Of a DNA stretch of 64,000 nt, positions 44,318 through 52,618 are shown one piece after another. The notes under the pieces are model-generated. The model worked only from the letters and a program-made list of their open reading frames with translations, was not told where the DNA came from and ran no database searches. The first letter of the stretch is position 1, and the number at the start of each line of letters is the position of its first letter. This DNA is from Pedobacter frigiditerrae (GTDB lineage: Bacteria > Bacteroidota > Bacteroidia > Sphingobacteriales > Sphingobacteriaceae), in NCBI RefSeq assembly GCF_004331645.1, contig NZ_SJSK01000003.1, forward strand, positions 62,301-126,300, in the 5' to 3' direction. Position numbers and translations under genes: made by a program.

Positions 44318-44346
44318 CAAATAAGTTAGCCTAGCTAACTTATTTG
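44318..44346 (+). other. Perfect intergenic stem-loop
   Basis: CAAATAAGTTAGC and GCTAACTTATTTG form a perfect 13-bp stem with a CTA loop, between the first two DUF2589 genes. No strong U-run follows, so it may be an mRNA-processing or attenuation hairpin more than a full terminator. Confidence 0.6.
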
Positions 44347-44369
44347 TTCACAAATAATTATAGTCAATT

Positions 44370-45056
44370 ATGCCAAAAGTAACGAATCAAAAATTCAATC
44401 CAAACTTTAGTAAAGCATTGGACATTGAATCATTAATCAGCGCTCCACTTGTGGCGGTTTCAAAGGCCAATGTGGTAATGGCACAAGGCCAAACCAGGTT
44501 CTTGCTTGAATACTGCTTTAAGAAAAACGGAGATGGCTATGAACCGATTCTGATACAGATGGCATTAACCAAACCTGTAATAGATCGTGGTAAAGTTGCC
44601 GTGAAAGCAATAGCAGCTTCTGCACCAGGTGTTATCCCTGTAGTTGAAGCTGTTGAAGCTGCGCCAGCAGTTCCACAGTCAATTCAATTGGTTACAACTC
44701 ATTTTAGCCTACCCTTGCTTACCATTGTGCCCATGAATTCTTTAGTGGTAGATAAGGTAACTATAGATTTCGATATGGAGATTACTTCCGTAGCTTCTAA
44801 ACCATCAAATGGAACTAATGAATCAGGAAACAAGATTACCGACCGAAAAGCACAGCTATATGGTAAAGTGAGCGATTCGGGTTCAAATAGCAATCGAGAT
44901 TCCAAAAACCAGAGTAAGATCTCAAATAAAGTGAAGATCAATATCAATGCAGCTACACTTCCTCTGCCTGCAGGTGTGCTTACCATCATTGACCTGTATA
45001 CCAAATCGATCCAGGCAGTACCAACTGAAAATAAACAAGAATTATTCAATAACTAA
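44370..45056 (+). CDS. DUF2589-family protein (2)
   Basis: 228 residues, paralogue of the previous gene: SAPLVAVSKANVVMAQGQTRFLLEYC near the start, the signature FSLPLLTIVPMNSLVVDKVTIDFDMEI (about 112-138), a Ser/Asn-rich linker, then INAATLPLPAGVLTIIDLYTKSI. No signal peptide. Function unknown. It is followed within 10 bp by the zinc-ribbon gene. Confidence 0.8.
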   Translation: MPKVTNQKFNPNFSKALDIESLISAPLVAVSKANVVMAQGQTRFLLEYCFKKNGDGYEPILIQMALTKPVIDRGKVAVKAIAASAPGVIPVVEAVEAAPAVPQSIQLVTTHFSLPLLTIVPMNSLVVDKVTIDFDMEITSVASKPSNGTNESGNKITDRKAQLYGKVSDSGSNSNRDSKNQSKISNKVKININAATLPLPAGVLTIIDLYTKSIQAVPTENKQELFNN

Positions 45057-45066
45057 AATAAATAAC

Positions 45067-45264
45067 ATGATAACGCAAAGTCAAAATATTCCTTGCCCAG
45101 TTTGTAATACTGGAATTCCCTTCGATATCAAACAATTGATGATGGGTGTACATTTTGCATGCCCCAATTGTGCGGCGTCTGTTGGCCTTGCCCCAGAAAG
45201 CAAAGAGCTTGTAGAAGAAACAATCGAAAAGTTGGAAGCCGTAAAAGGAAGAATCTCAGCATAG
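45067..45264 (+). CDS. Small zinc-ribbon protein
   Basis: 65 residues from the ATG at 45067; the longer frame from 44947 overlaps the DUF2589 gene and is unlikely. Two CxxC knuckles (CPVC near residue 10 and CPNC near 33) spaced for one zinc, then a short acidic helix. Typical of small nucleic-acid or protein adaptors. Role unknown, but it is co-transcribed with the DUF2589 genes. Confidence 0.7.
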   Translation: MITQSQNIPCPVCNTGIPFDIKQLMMGVHFACPNCAASVGLAPESKELVEETIEKLEAVKGRISA

Positions 45265-45294
45265 CTTAATCAACATAAATAAATTATATCAATC

Positions 45295-45825
45295 ATGATC
45301 AGTTTTAAATTATTCGTAAACGCTATTCAAGAAGCTATAATCAGTGCCAGTGATGCATTGATGGATAAAAATACATCACTATTAGATAAATACTTTATCG
45401 AAGCACCCAAGGCCGTTGAAACACATGTGGCAGAAGATGAAGATAAAGAACAACCTAATGTTCAAAGTGCTGCCACTCCTAACAAACATACATTAGTTCC
45501 GAGGACTGTAATTCTTGAATATCCACATCTTGGTCATGATGGTGAAATTGAAAACCTAGAAATCTCAGTTCCCCTGATCACTTTGGTGCCTCTAACCATG
45601 TCTAAAATTGATAAGGCAACGCTTACGGCAAGTTTTAGGATGGCTGTAGTTAATGGTGAAGTGCAACTTGATCTTGGTAATGAAGGTAATGGTGGTTTAT
45701 TCAAGAAAAAGCCGAAAATGGCCTGGGGAAAAATTGAAATATCACTCGCCCCACAAGAAACTTCAGAAGGATATAAGCTATTGGTAGAAGGTTATGAAGC
45801 CATCTTGAAAAGACAAATCTCTTAA
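45295..45825 (+). CDS. DUF2589-family protein (3), short form
   Basis: 176 residues. An N-terminal helix (FKLFVNAIQEAIISASDALMD), an acidic linker, a beta strand EYPHLGHDGEIENLE, and the signature ISVPLITLVPLTMSKIDKATLTASF (about 97-121). The C-terminus KIEISLAPQETSEGYKLLVEGYEAIL matches another DUF2589 subtype. Likely partner of the two longer paralogues. Confidence 0.75.
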   Translation: MISFKLFVNAIQEAIISASDALMDKNTSLLDKYFIEAPKAVETHVAEDEDKEQPNVQSAATPNKHTLVPRTVILEYPHLGHDGEIENLEISVPLITLVPLTMSKIDKATLTASFRMAVVNGEVQLDLGNEGNGGLFKKKPKMAWGKIEISLAPQETSEGYKLLVEGYEAILKRQIS

Positions 45826-45892
45826 CAAACTAACATACAGGTGGAAGCCGAAAAACCTGACTAGAGTAGGCAATCTTTAACAATTTAATATT

Positions 45893-46168
45893 ATGTTCAT
45901 ATCAATTACAAACAATACCGGGCAATTACTTACAATTTTGGATAATAACACAGTATGTGGTCAAATCGCTAATGGTAGAATTATGCACACATTGCCTCCT
46001 ACCATTAACAAGTTTAGAATCGGAAACAGTAATGTTATTTACGGCAGACCAGTCGGAGGAGGTAATTTTCTACAAGGGGAGGTTGAGTATTCTGCAACAT
46101 TCGATGGCAATGCAATTTTATTTACGACGGATGGACACACAGTTAGTTTTACTCCTCCTATAAATTAA
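45893..46168 (+). CDS. Small beta-rich hypothetical protein
   Basis: 91 residues with alternating hydrophobic strands and glycines (VIYGRPVGGGNFLQGEVEYSAT), no signal peptide and no known domain. It is 6 bp before the next gene, in the same unit. Could be a structural partner of the block (inference). Confidence 0.6.
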   Translation: MFISITNNTGQLLTILDNNTVCGQIANGRIMHTLPPTINKFRIGNSNVIYGRPVGGGNFLQGEVEYSATFDGNAILFTTDGHTVSFTPPIN

Positions 46169-46174
46169 GTAGGT

Positions 46175-47182
46175 ATGAGCCAATTTTTAACTAAACCAAT
46201 TGCAGATGCCGTGTGCACTGCAATTGTATTGGGATATGCTTCCAAAAACAGCAACACTATTTTTCAATACATGTCTGCTGTTGATGAAAAGGATTCTTAT
46301 GACAAGGTAAAAGTAGTATTTGAAAAGCTAGGTGTTAATGTTTCCGTTAGCCAATCTGCTACAGTACAAGAGTTTGGTTATATTATAGCCACTACGCCAA
46401 GAGCATCAACTATCCCTGCTATTGCTGCAATGACAGATCAATACAGCAATTATATTAAACGTTTAACTGATGCGGCAAATGCAGCAGCACCACCGCCTTA
46501 TGGTGCTTATATTGGAGGAATGTCTACAGTAAACCAATGTTTTATTGTTGGTCCATCTAATCTAGAACTTTATAAGCCAGCCTATCGAGCACCAGACCAA
46601 CAAGTAGCTGAGGCCTATGGTAAAGCAGTTGAGTTTACAAATAGTGCTTTAACTGCTATTGAAACTATAGGAAAACCACTTCCAATAAAGGGTTATAACA
46701 TTAATCTGGTTAATACGATTCCAAAGATTAGTCAAAAATATGTAGTTGGCCAATTATTTAAAAGTTACCATGGCATGATCCAAGCCATGAGCTTATATTC
46801 GACCACGATAGATAATAACAGCTTTATATTTGAAATTGCATTAGGCAAAAACACTCAAAAAGTTTCGGCCTGTTTCCCTTGTTGCGCCTTTATGACCGCT
46901 AATGGCAAGCCACCTACCTCAACGCATTTAGGCAAGGGGGATAACTGGGGCATTCCAAAAAGCAGTAACATGATGTTGCAACAAGCTTGGGCAGCAAAAA
47001 TAAAAGAATGGTACCTTGCTGGTAAACAGTTAATGATGGCAAAAGAACAATTGAAAAATACATTTGTAGAATTTGGAAAGGAAAATCGTGAAAATGATAT
47101 TCCGGGCATCTTTTTAGAGGCATTAACCTTTGAAGGTAAGTTTACCGATAGGATTAATAATACGCTGTTGGGCAAAGTTTAA
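46175..47182 (+). CDS. Hypothetical protein with C-terminal CFPCC / GDNW motif
   Basis: 335 residues, soluble. The N-terminal two-thirds is alpha/beta with no recognised domain. Near residues 230-265 it has SACFPCCAFM and, after a short gap, LGKGDNWGIPKSS, then a helical C-terminus. A similar CxxCC-x-M...LGxGDN pattern is in the - strand protein at 50908. The Cys pair could bind metal as in deaminases, but the HAE half-site is absent, so no function is assigned. Last gene before a strong terminator. Confidence 0.65.
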   Translation: MSQFLTKPIADAVCTAIVLGYASKNSNTIFQYMSAVDEKDSYDKVKVVFEKLGVNVSVSQSATVQEFGYIIATTPRASTIPAIAAMTDQYSNYIKRLTDAANAAAPPPYGAYIGGMSTVNQCFIVGPSNLELYKPAYRAPDQQVAEAYGKAVEFTNSALTAIETIGKPLPIKGYNINLVNTIPKISQKYVVGQLFKSYHGMIQAMSLYSTTIDNNSFIFEIALGKNTQKVSACFPCCAFMTANGKPPTSTHLGKGDNWGIPKSSNMMLQQAWAAKIKEWYLAGKQLMMAKEQLKNTFVEFGKENRENDIPGIFLEALTFEGKFTDRINNTLLGKV

Positions 47183-47224
47183 ATAGGTTAGCTAATAATG
47201 AATTAATTGATCTCAAGCTATTAT

Positions 47225-47254
47225 GGCCTTAGCGAAAGCTAAGGCCTTTTCTTT
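47225..47254 (+). terminator. Rho-independent terminator
   Basis: GGCCTTAGC-GAAA-GCTAAGGCC followed by TTTTCTTT. A GAAA tetraloop and a 9-bp perfect stem. It ends the lysozyme/DUF2589 unit 43 bp after the last stop. Confidence 0.9.
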
Positions 47255-47421
47255 GAGAGTCATGCTATTTCGAGTTAACTCTTCATCAGCTGAAATCTTT
47301 GAACAAAATGGAAACACATCGAGTATAGAGCAGATTTTGAATTGCTTTCTAAACAATGTGCTAAATTTGAAGAAGTAGGGTAAACATTTGATAAAGGAGT
47401 TGTTTTTTATCAATCAACATT

Positions 47422-47634
47422 CGAGAAACGATGCTAAGTGCTTCGAAACAGCTTCGAGATGGGGTCATAGCTGCATCGGGTTGCGGTTTACTCTTGTTCG
47501 ACTTGGCCTCGGCTTTTCTTCGGGTCGGTGCCGAAGCCTTCCCGAACGTTTCCCGAAGCCTTCCCGAAGCAGACTCGAACGCTTCCCGAACAGTTCCCGA
47601 AGAAACCTAAATGAATTCCCGAAGAAAACTCGAA
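47422..47634. repeat. 11-bp-period degenerate repeat array 2
   Basis: CGA or CGG recurs on an 11-bp grid from 47422 to 47631; of 20 grid points I counted 16 with CGA/CGG. The best units are TTCCCGAA at 47539, 47550, 47561, 47583, 47594 and 47616. An open frame of 59 codons (47431-47610) crosses it but looks incidental. It fills most of the gap between the convergent DUF2589 block and the HEPN gene. Confidence 0.75.
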
Positions 47635-47661
47635 CAACGCACAACAAACAACGCTCTACAT

Positions 47662-48663
47662 TCAACAAATGGTTTCTGCCAAATAATCATCAAATAAGGT
47701 TTGCACTCCCTTCATTAAACTTGAGGTGGCTATTACCAATTCTAAGGCTTGTTCTTGATCAATTTGGTATGCATTTTCATACCTCGCCTTGATGTAAGCC
47801 TCTTGCAAAAAGGTTAATAAACGTAGTTCTTTTTTTGGTTTAGGATGAAAAAGGCCAATAACCTGTGGCGCATAATGGGTCAGCTGCTTTCGAAGCATAA
47901 CCAGTTCGTGGCTTTTGATGTTCTTGCCTTTAAAGACCATGATTAAACCCCGATAAGTAAACTCACATGCCTGTTGAAGCATGAAAACGGCCATGGTATT
48001 TTCATTACGCTCAAGGTATTGTTTAGCACCGTTCATGAAACTAAGGGCCTTATCGCTGTTTTGCTTAAATAAGATGGCTGCATTTAACCTATTTGCGGCC
48101 AATAAGACAGGATTAGGTGAGGGTAGGTTATAATGTGCTTTCTTTTGATAGATGCAGTTTTTTTGAGCGCATAAGGTAGCATAATAGAAATGTCCATTGC
48201 TAATTAAATTAACCATGGTGCCATAGGTATGTATTTCAAAAGTGATTTTTGGGTAAGCCATTAGGCTGAAGTTAACAGCCTGATGTACTTCGTCGATTGG
48301 TTTATACTCATATCTATCTACTACAAAGGTTAAATTGCCACTGTTTAGCTTGCCCTGCTGAAAGAAAACATAGCCAATGGGGATAATGGGTGTTAGGATA
48401 TTAATAATCGATTTTGCGTCTGTTAACGCTTCATTTTCTGCTGTATTGGCTTGCTCATTAGCTTTTGTTTGCTGGTATGCTATTAAATTGCCATGTATAA
48501 TTTCAGTCAGCTCGGCATAAAATAATTGCTGAATAGCTGTATGTTCATCTATCTCATCGGCCGAAGCTGGCATTAAAGGCACCAAAGCAGCCTCAATCAA
48601 GTCTGCAGGGTAATAGCTAAATAAGCTATTAAACTCTTGTGTTAAATTTGGCCTAGGCTTCAT
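47662..48663 (-). CDS. HEPN-domain protein with degenerate nucleotidyltransferase-like N-terminus
   Basis: 333 residues. The C-terminal part (about 215-330) is a helical HEPN domain: AKQYLERNENTMAVFMLQQACEFTYRGL, and further on AYIKARYENAY where the conserved Arg lies. The N-terminal half has an alpha/beta region with TFVVDRYEYKPIDEV that may be a decayed MNT-type fold. HEPN domains often act as RNases in toxin-antitoxin and defence systems. Its start overlaps the end of the next gene upstream (48653) by 11 bp, so the two are co-translated. Confidence 0.7.
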   Translation of the reverse strand: MKPRPNLTQEFNSLFSYYPADLIEAALVPLMPASADEIDEHTAIQQLFYAELTEIIHGNLIAYQQTKANEQANTAENEALTDAKSIINILTPIIPIGYVFFQQGKLNSGNLTFVVDRYEYKPIDEVHQAVNFSLMAYPKITFEIHTYGTMVNLISNGHFYYATLCAQKNCIYQKKAHYNLPSPNPVLLAANRLNAAILFKQNSDKALSFMNGAKQYLERNENTMAVFMLQQACEFTYRGLIMVFKGKNIKSHELVMLRKQLTHYAPQVIGLFHPKPKKELRLLTFLQEAYIKARYENAYQIDQEQALELVIATSSLMKGVQTLFDDYLAETIC

Positions 48664-49852
48664 GGCTTGCTATGGTTAAAGGTAAAACAGGGGTTTTGGC
48701 ATTTTCCGTAATGATCAGGTAAAAAGCTTCTGTGAGTTTTTGCAGCGTGAGGTAAAAGCTAAAGGCATACTCATCGCCTATACCATGTATGCTCGAATTT
48801 TCGCTTAAACCAGCATCTAGCCATTCCTGCAAGCCAAACCTTAGCTTTACCACCTTATCATGGCTTAAAGCCTCCGTACAATACTCCATTGGTGCCGCTC
48901 TTTCTGCTAAACTGAGCACATGGGGTTCTTCATCGCCCAACATGATTTCTCCTTCTGAAATATCACTGTCCCTTTTGTCAAGCATCCATTGACCCATGGT
49001 TCTACCGTCATGTTTATCTGGTTTAGGTACATATGGCAATTTTTGAGCTACAATGATGTAACCTGCCTGTACCAACTGGGTATATTGGTTGTGTATAAAT
49101 AAACAATCGTTTGGTTTTTTTGCCGCTATATCTTCATTAATTACAGACATGAACCAATCTTGCAGTTCTTCTCGGTAGCCACTTAAATTGGTAAAATTGA
49201 AAAACTCTTCAATCATTAAATAAGGGCTTTTAACCTCCTCTTCTGTAAATAAACGAGGTTCGGTTAAGGCAAAGTTTAATAATGGGTTGGGATAGCTTGG
49301 CTTTTTGAAACTATTCTTAGTAACCACCCTTTCATGAAATAACCAACAAGCAGCAATCAACTTTTTGGCATTGGTATATAATGGGATAATATAGTCTGCA
49401 TTTTCTGTTGCGTAATTATCATTTAATCCTTCTGCCACCCATTCTCTTAAGGTTTGTTTGTAGTACTGCAGGTCTTGTTTCTTAAAAATGGCCTTAATGG
49501 CTTTTAATGGATTTAATAAGTGTTGTTCTTTTAATTGATAAGGGAAGTAAGTTAAGGCATATTGCTCCGTTTCTAAAAATGCTTGATCTAATGTTGCGCT
49601 AGCTGCTAATGAAACATAGCCTTCAGTTGCTTTATTGAGTTGATAACTCACTTCAAATAAAGCTTCGATCCTTTCATAAAAGTAATAGAGGTCGGCGGGT
49701 TTAGTCCATCTTTTACTAGGCTTGCCACCCAATAACAGTTCCATCCATTTATCGATAAAAGTAAGGTGATTAATTACGGTTCTGGTGCCGAAAAACTCTT
49801 GAATCCCATCCAAGAATTTAGTTTCGTTTGAGTTAAATGTGAGATCTTTCAT
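48653..49852 (-). CDS. Hypothetical helical protein, partner of the HEPN gene
   Basis: 399 residues, mainly helical, no signal peptide or membrane helix. No domain recognised. Two internal segments are alike in pattern (LREWVAEGLNDNYATENADYIIPLYTNAKKLIAACWLF and LQDWFMSVINEDI followed by CLFIHNQYTQLVQAGYII; a third is LQEWLDAGLSENSSIHG), suggesting a repeated helical module. Coupled to the HEPN gene and divergent from the S24 repressor. Confidence 0.65.
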   Translation of the reverse strand: MKDLTFNSNETKFLDGIQEFFGTRTVINHLTFIDKWMELLLGGKPSKRWTKPADLYYFYERIEALFEVSYQLNKATEGYVSLAASATLDQAFLETEQYALTYFPYQLKEQHLLNPLKAIKAIFKKQDLQYYKQTLREWVAEGLNDNYATENADYIIPLYTNAKKLIAACWLFHERVVTKNSFKKPSYPNPLLNFALTEPRLFTEEEVKSPYLMIEEFFNFTNLSGYREELQDWFMSVINEDIAAKKPNDCLFIHNQYTQLVQAGYIIVAQKLPYVPKPDKHDGRTMGQWMLDKRDSDISEGEIMLGDEEPHVLSLAERAAPMEYCTEALSHDKVVKLRFGLQEWLDAGLSENSSIHGIGDEYAFSFYLTLQKLTEAFYLIITENAKTPVLPLTIASHEA

Positions 49853-49965
49853 AGGAGGTATATTAATTTGAGGTAGATTTAATAACTTGCGTTAGTAATA
49901 CCAATATACCATATTATTATATATAATCTATAATAATATATAAATTATATAACAAGGTAATTCAT

Positions 49966-50625
49966 ATGTCTGAAAATCAACGACTAAAAGTTTTAATGGA
50001 GAAGTTGAAATTTAAAACTCAATCTGATTTTGCTGTAGCAATGAATATAAAGCAAGGTTCTTTGTCTGGTATTTTAAGCGGAAAAACAGGAGAAAAGCTT
50101 TCAAATGCTATTAAGGATAAGTTAACATTGCTATTTAACGTGAACCAAGAATGGTTAACGGATGGGATAGGAGAGCCCTTTTTAAAAAAGGGGCCAGTTG
50201 TATCTGAAGCTAAGGAAGGTGTGCCTTATTACGACGTTAGCTTGGCTGATGCTGGAGCGCCTAGCCTGATGTTAATGGAAGATGAGCCCGAGTACTTTGT
50301 AAACTATAAACCTTTTAATGATTGCACGGCCTATTTGCCTGTTTATGGTGATAGCATGTACCCTAAATATGCCTCTGGCGAAATTATTGCCGTAAAAGAG
50401 GTAACCAATTTTGATGTATTACAATGGGGCGAGGCTTATGTAATCATGGGTGATGAAAAAACAAATTGCTTAAGGAGCATTAAATTAATACACCAACATC
50501 AAGATCCAGGTAAATTGATCTTACGCTCTAGCAATCCGAATTTTAAGGGAGATACGGTAATTACCAAAGAAAGTATCAGTTCCATGTATATCATTAAGGG
50601 TAAGATCACTAGGAATTTGATATAA
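49966..50625 (+). CDS. XRE/S24 (LexA/CI-like) repressor
   Basis: 219 residues. N-terminal helix-turn-helix (about 5-65: QSDFAVAMNIKQGSLSGILSG), an Ala-Gly in LADAGAPS (about 92-99) that could be an autocleavage site, and a C-terminal S24 domain with Ser130 in GDSMYP. Where the catalytic Lys is expected the sequence reads NCLRSI, so it may be replaced by Arg. Divergent from the HEPN pair across an AT-only stretch (about 49910-49955) that may hold operators. Probably regulates the HEPN pair and itself. Confidence 0.85.
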   Translation: MSENQRLKVLMEKLKFKTQSDFAVAMNIKQGSLSGILSGKTGEKLSNAIKDKLTLLFNVNQEWLTDGIGEPFLKKGPVVSEAKEGVPYYDVSLADAGAPSLMLMEDEPEYFVNYKPFNDCTAYLPVYGDSMYPKYASGEIIAVKEVTNFDVLQWGEAYVIMGDEKTNCLRSIKLIHQHQDPGKLILRSSNPNFKGDTVITKESISSMYIIKGKITRNLI

Positions 50626-50764
50626 GACTAACTTGGGTCTTATCCGTCTATAGCTTTACAGTTTTTGGATAAAACATTAACTGACAATGAAAGAAGAAGC
50701 AATCGCAAGATTCGATTATCCCATCTAGCATAAGGGCCCCGCTTGTGATTGTAATAAATAATCG

Positions 50765-50797
50765 TTCAGCATACCTAAGAAATATGCTGAATTTTTT
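50765..50797 (+). terminator. Rho-independent terminator
   Basis: TTCAGCATA and TATGCTGAA form a 9-bp stem with a 9-nt loop, followed by TTTTTT. It ends the S24 repressor transcript. Nothing else is supported between 50626 and 50907. Confidence 0.85.
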
Positions 50798-50907
50798 GTT
50801 TTAAGCTAATTTGATTAATTATTGTATTTTGGTTTTCTGTTTTGGGCACAAGCTGGACGTTTGCTAGAGAGGGGAAAATAGATGGCTTTTTGTTTTAAAT
50901 AGCAGAT

Positions 50908-51480
50908 TTATTGCAAATTTAACTGATCATAGAATTTAGCAATTTTTTCGTTAGTTTCTGTGTTGTAAGATGCATAATTGTCGCCACTTCCTAATTTAGC
51001 AGTGGATTCCATTCTACAACAGCTTAAACATACTGCCGATTGTGCAATTACTTTGTTATTCCTGTAGTAAATTAGCCCAATCCTTGGTTCATAACAAAAA
51101 ACCATTTTTGGATTTTTAAAAGATGATTTACTGCCGAATATTATTTGAATAAAATTGAGTTGATCTTCTAATAATCTTTTTGTTTTTTTTATCGTAGCTA
51201 TCCATTGCCCTTTATCGTTAAGAGGCAAATATGTATGTTCACCAAAAGCTCCGTTATAATCTACTATAATAACAGAATCACATTCGAAAGCACCTTTTTT
51301 GTGGGTTAATGTTGTATCAATTGCCAATTTTACTTTTCCACTATCAAGCCATTTAGCTTCTGGTAATGGTGGTGGCTGTTGACTTGCCAAAGTCTTATTC
51401 TCATTTTTTACTTCTTTTTGCGTATATGAAGTAATTATTGAGGAGATTAAAATAATAAATGTAATTGCTGCCTTCATCAT
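50908..51480 (-). CDS. Secreted hypothetical protein with CLSCC / LGSGDN motif
   Basis: 190 residues with a signal peptide (MMKAAITFIILISSIITSYT). The mature part is beta-rich, with a DYNGAFGEHTYLPLNDKGQW stretch, and the C-terminus has AVCLSCCRMEST followed by LGSGDNYA. The same CxxCC...LGxGDN order is in the protein at 46175. No known family recognised. Isolated gene. Confidence 0.65.
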   Translation of the reverse strand: MMKAAITFIILISSIITSYTQKEVKNENKTLASQQPPPLPEAKWLDSGKVKLAIDTTLTHKKGAFECDSVIIVDYNGAFGEHTYLPLNDKGQWIATIKKTKRLLEDQLNFIQIIFGSKSSFKNPKMVFCYEPRIGLIYYRNNKVIAQSAVCLSCCRMESTAKLGSGDNYASYNTETNEKIAKFYDQLNLQ

Positions 51481-51570
51481 AAATTCTTTTTAGGAAAGAT
51501 AAACTTATTGTTTGGTTCGAGAACTATCCTATTGGGTCAAACTCAAACATCTCAAACATTGCAATAAGCC

Positions 51571-51838
51571 TTAAATCTTCCAATAATTGGTTCGAACTGG
51601 ATCCTTCTGCGGTACAAAAGCGGATAACTCTAATTTTTTAGATGTTACTCCGCTTTTTTTACGTCTTAACTGGTTGTTAATCTGATAGATAAAAGAAGCG
51701 GCAATACTTATTTCTGGCGTTCGATAGTTTCTGTTTTCAAAAACAAGTTTTTTTTGGAAATATCGAACGAATTATTTCCATTTTTCCCTCAATATCTTCG
51801 TCCAGATACAATAGATTAAGTTTTTTGAAGGTTTCCAT
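51571..51838 (-). pseudogene. Serine-recombinase C-terminal remnant, frameshifted
   Basis: On the - strand, METFKKLNLLYLDEDIEG...IIRSIFPKK reads to an A8 run (T8 at 51748-51755 on the + strand). Removing one base lets it continue as LVFENRNYRTPEIS, then IYQINNQLRRKK, ending at 51571. The SIFP-KLVF...-RT-...-IYQIN pattern is the C-terminal end of Bacteroidota serine recombinases (from memory). No resolvase catalytic domain remains. It lies just after eutC. Confidence 0.55.
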
Positions 51839-51862
51839 CGCACCATGCAAAATAAATACTTT

Positions 51863-52618
51863 TCAGCTTTCGTACTCATCTTTTAATCCAGTGCCCGAAA
51901 TACGCTTACCCATTGCTTGTTGAATTAGGTAAAAGATTTTATTTGCAGCCAACTCAGCAGATAGTCCACCTTTACGGATACTGGAAATGCAGTTACGCGA
52001 ATCGTCGGTAAGACCTCTCTTTGGCCGATACGTAAGATAGATGCCCATGCTATCGGCTGCGCTTAAACCTGGTCGTTCTCCAATAAGAATAAGGGATAAC
52101 TTCGCCTTTAAGATCTCACCGATCTGATCGGCAATGGCAACTCTCCCTTGCATAACCAAACATATGGTTGCTAAGCTCCAGTTGGCCTGTTGTATTTTGG
52201 GTACTAACAGCTTGATTACGTCAAATGCATTTAAATTGATAGCCAGTGCAGATAGCCCATCAGCAACGCAGATTACTACATCGCAGTTTTTTATCTCATC
52301 GCTCAGCACTTTTGTCGAACGCTGGTTAAGCAATCTACCAAGATCAGGTCGCTGTAAATATTCGGTTCTATCCTTAACCTTGCTATATAATGTGGTTGAT
52401 GGTAAACTAAATGATTCTAATTTACTACTCAGCGCAACAATTGCCATTGGTGTATAAACCGCATCACGGGCTTGGGCGTGGGCAAGTTTAAAGTTAAGCG
52501 ATTCTTTAGTTGGTATACTGGTGCCGGCATGACCAAGGCCAATACGGGCATCGGTTAATTCTTTAAGGAAATTAAAGTCAAGCAACGGTTGTTTTCCAAC
52601 ATTTTCTAACTCTTCCAT
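51863..52618 (-). CDS. eutC: Ethanolamine ammonia-lyase small subunit
   Basis: 251 residues. The light subunit completes the adenosylcobalamin site. Typical sequence: TDARIGLGHAGTSIPTKESLNF at the start, HAQARDAV, VICVADGLSALAIN and GERPGLSAADSMGIYLTY. It overlaps eutB by 13 bp. Last gene of the operon, with the recombinase remnant after it. Confidence 0.94.
   Translation of the reverse strand: MEELENVGKQPLLDFNFLKELTDARIGLGHAGTSIPTKESLNFKLAHAQARDAVYTPMAIVALSSKLESFSLPSTTLYSKVKDRTEYLQRPDLGRLLNQRSTKVLSDEIKNCDVVICVADGLSALAINLNAFDVIKLLVPKIQQANWSLATICLVMQGRVAIADQIGEILKAKLSLILIGERPGLSAADSMGIYLTYRPKRGLTDDSRNCISSIRKGGLSAELAANKIFYLIQQAMGKRISGTGLKDEYES

Noticed and set aside
42595..47182. Prophage
   Set aside because: A lysozyme and S24-type repressor are present, but no terminase, portal, capsid, tail or intact integrase gene.
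37263..47634. CRISPR array
   Set aside because: Units are 11 bp with no spacers, and no cas genes are present.
47388..47792. 134-codon and 59-codon open frames over array 2
   Set aside because: Both are explained by the array and run into the antisense HEPN gene.
51587..51602. tRNA-like TTCGAAC loop
   Set aside because: Flanking bases do not form a T-stem or acceptor stem.
51616..51660. Terminator hairpin (AAAAGCGG...CCGCTTTTTTT)
   Set aside because: It lies within the coding-like recombinase remnant, so the symmetry may be incidental.
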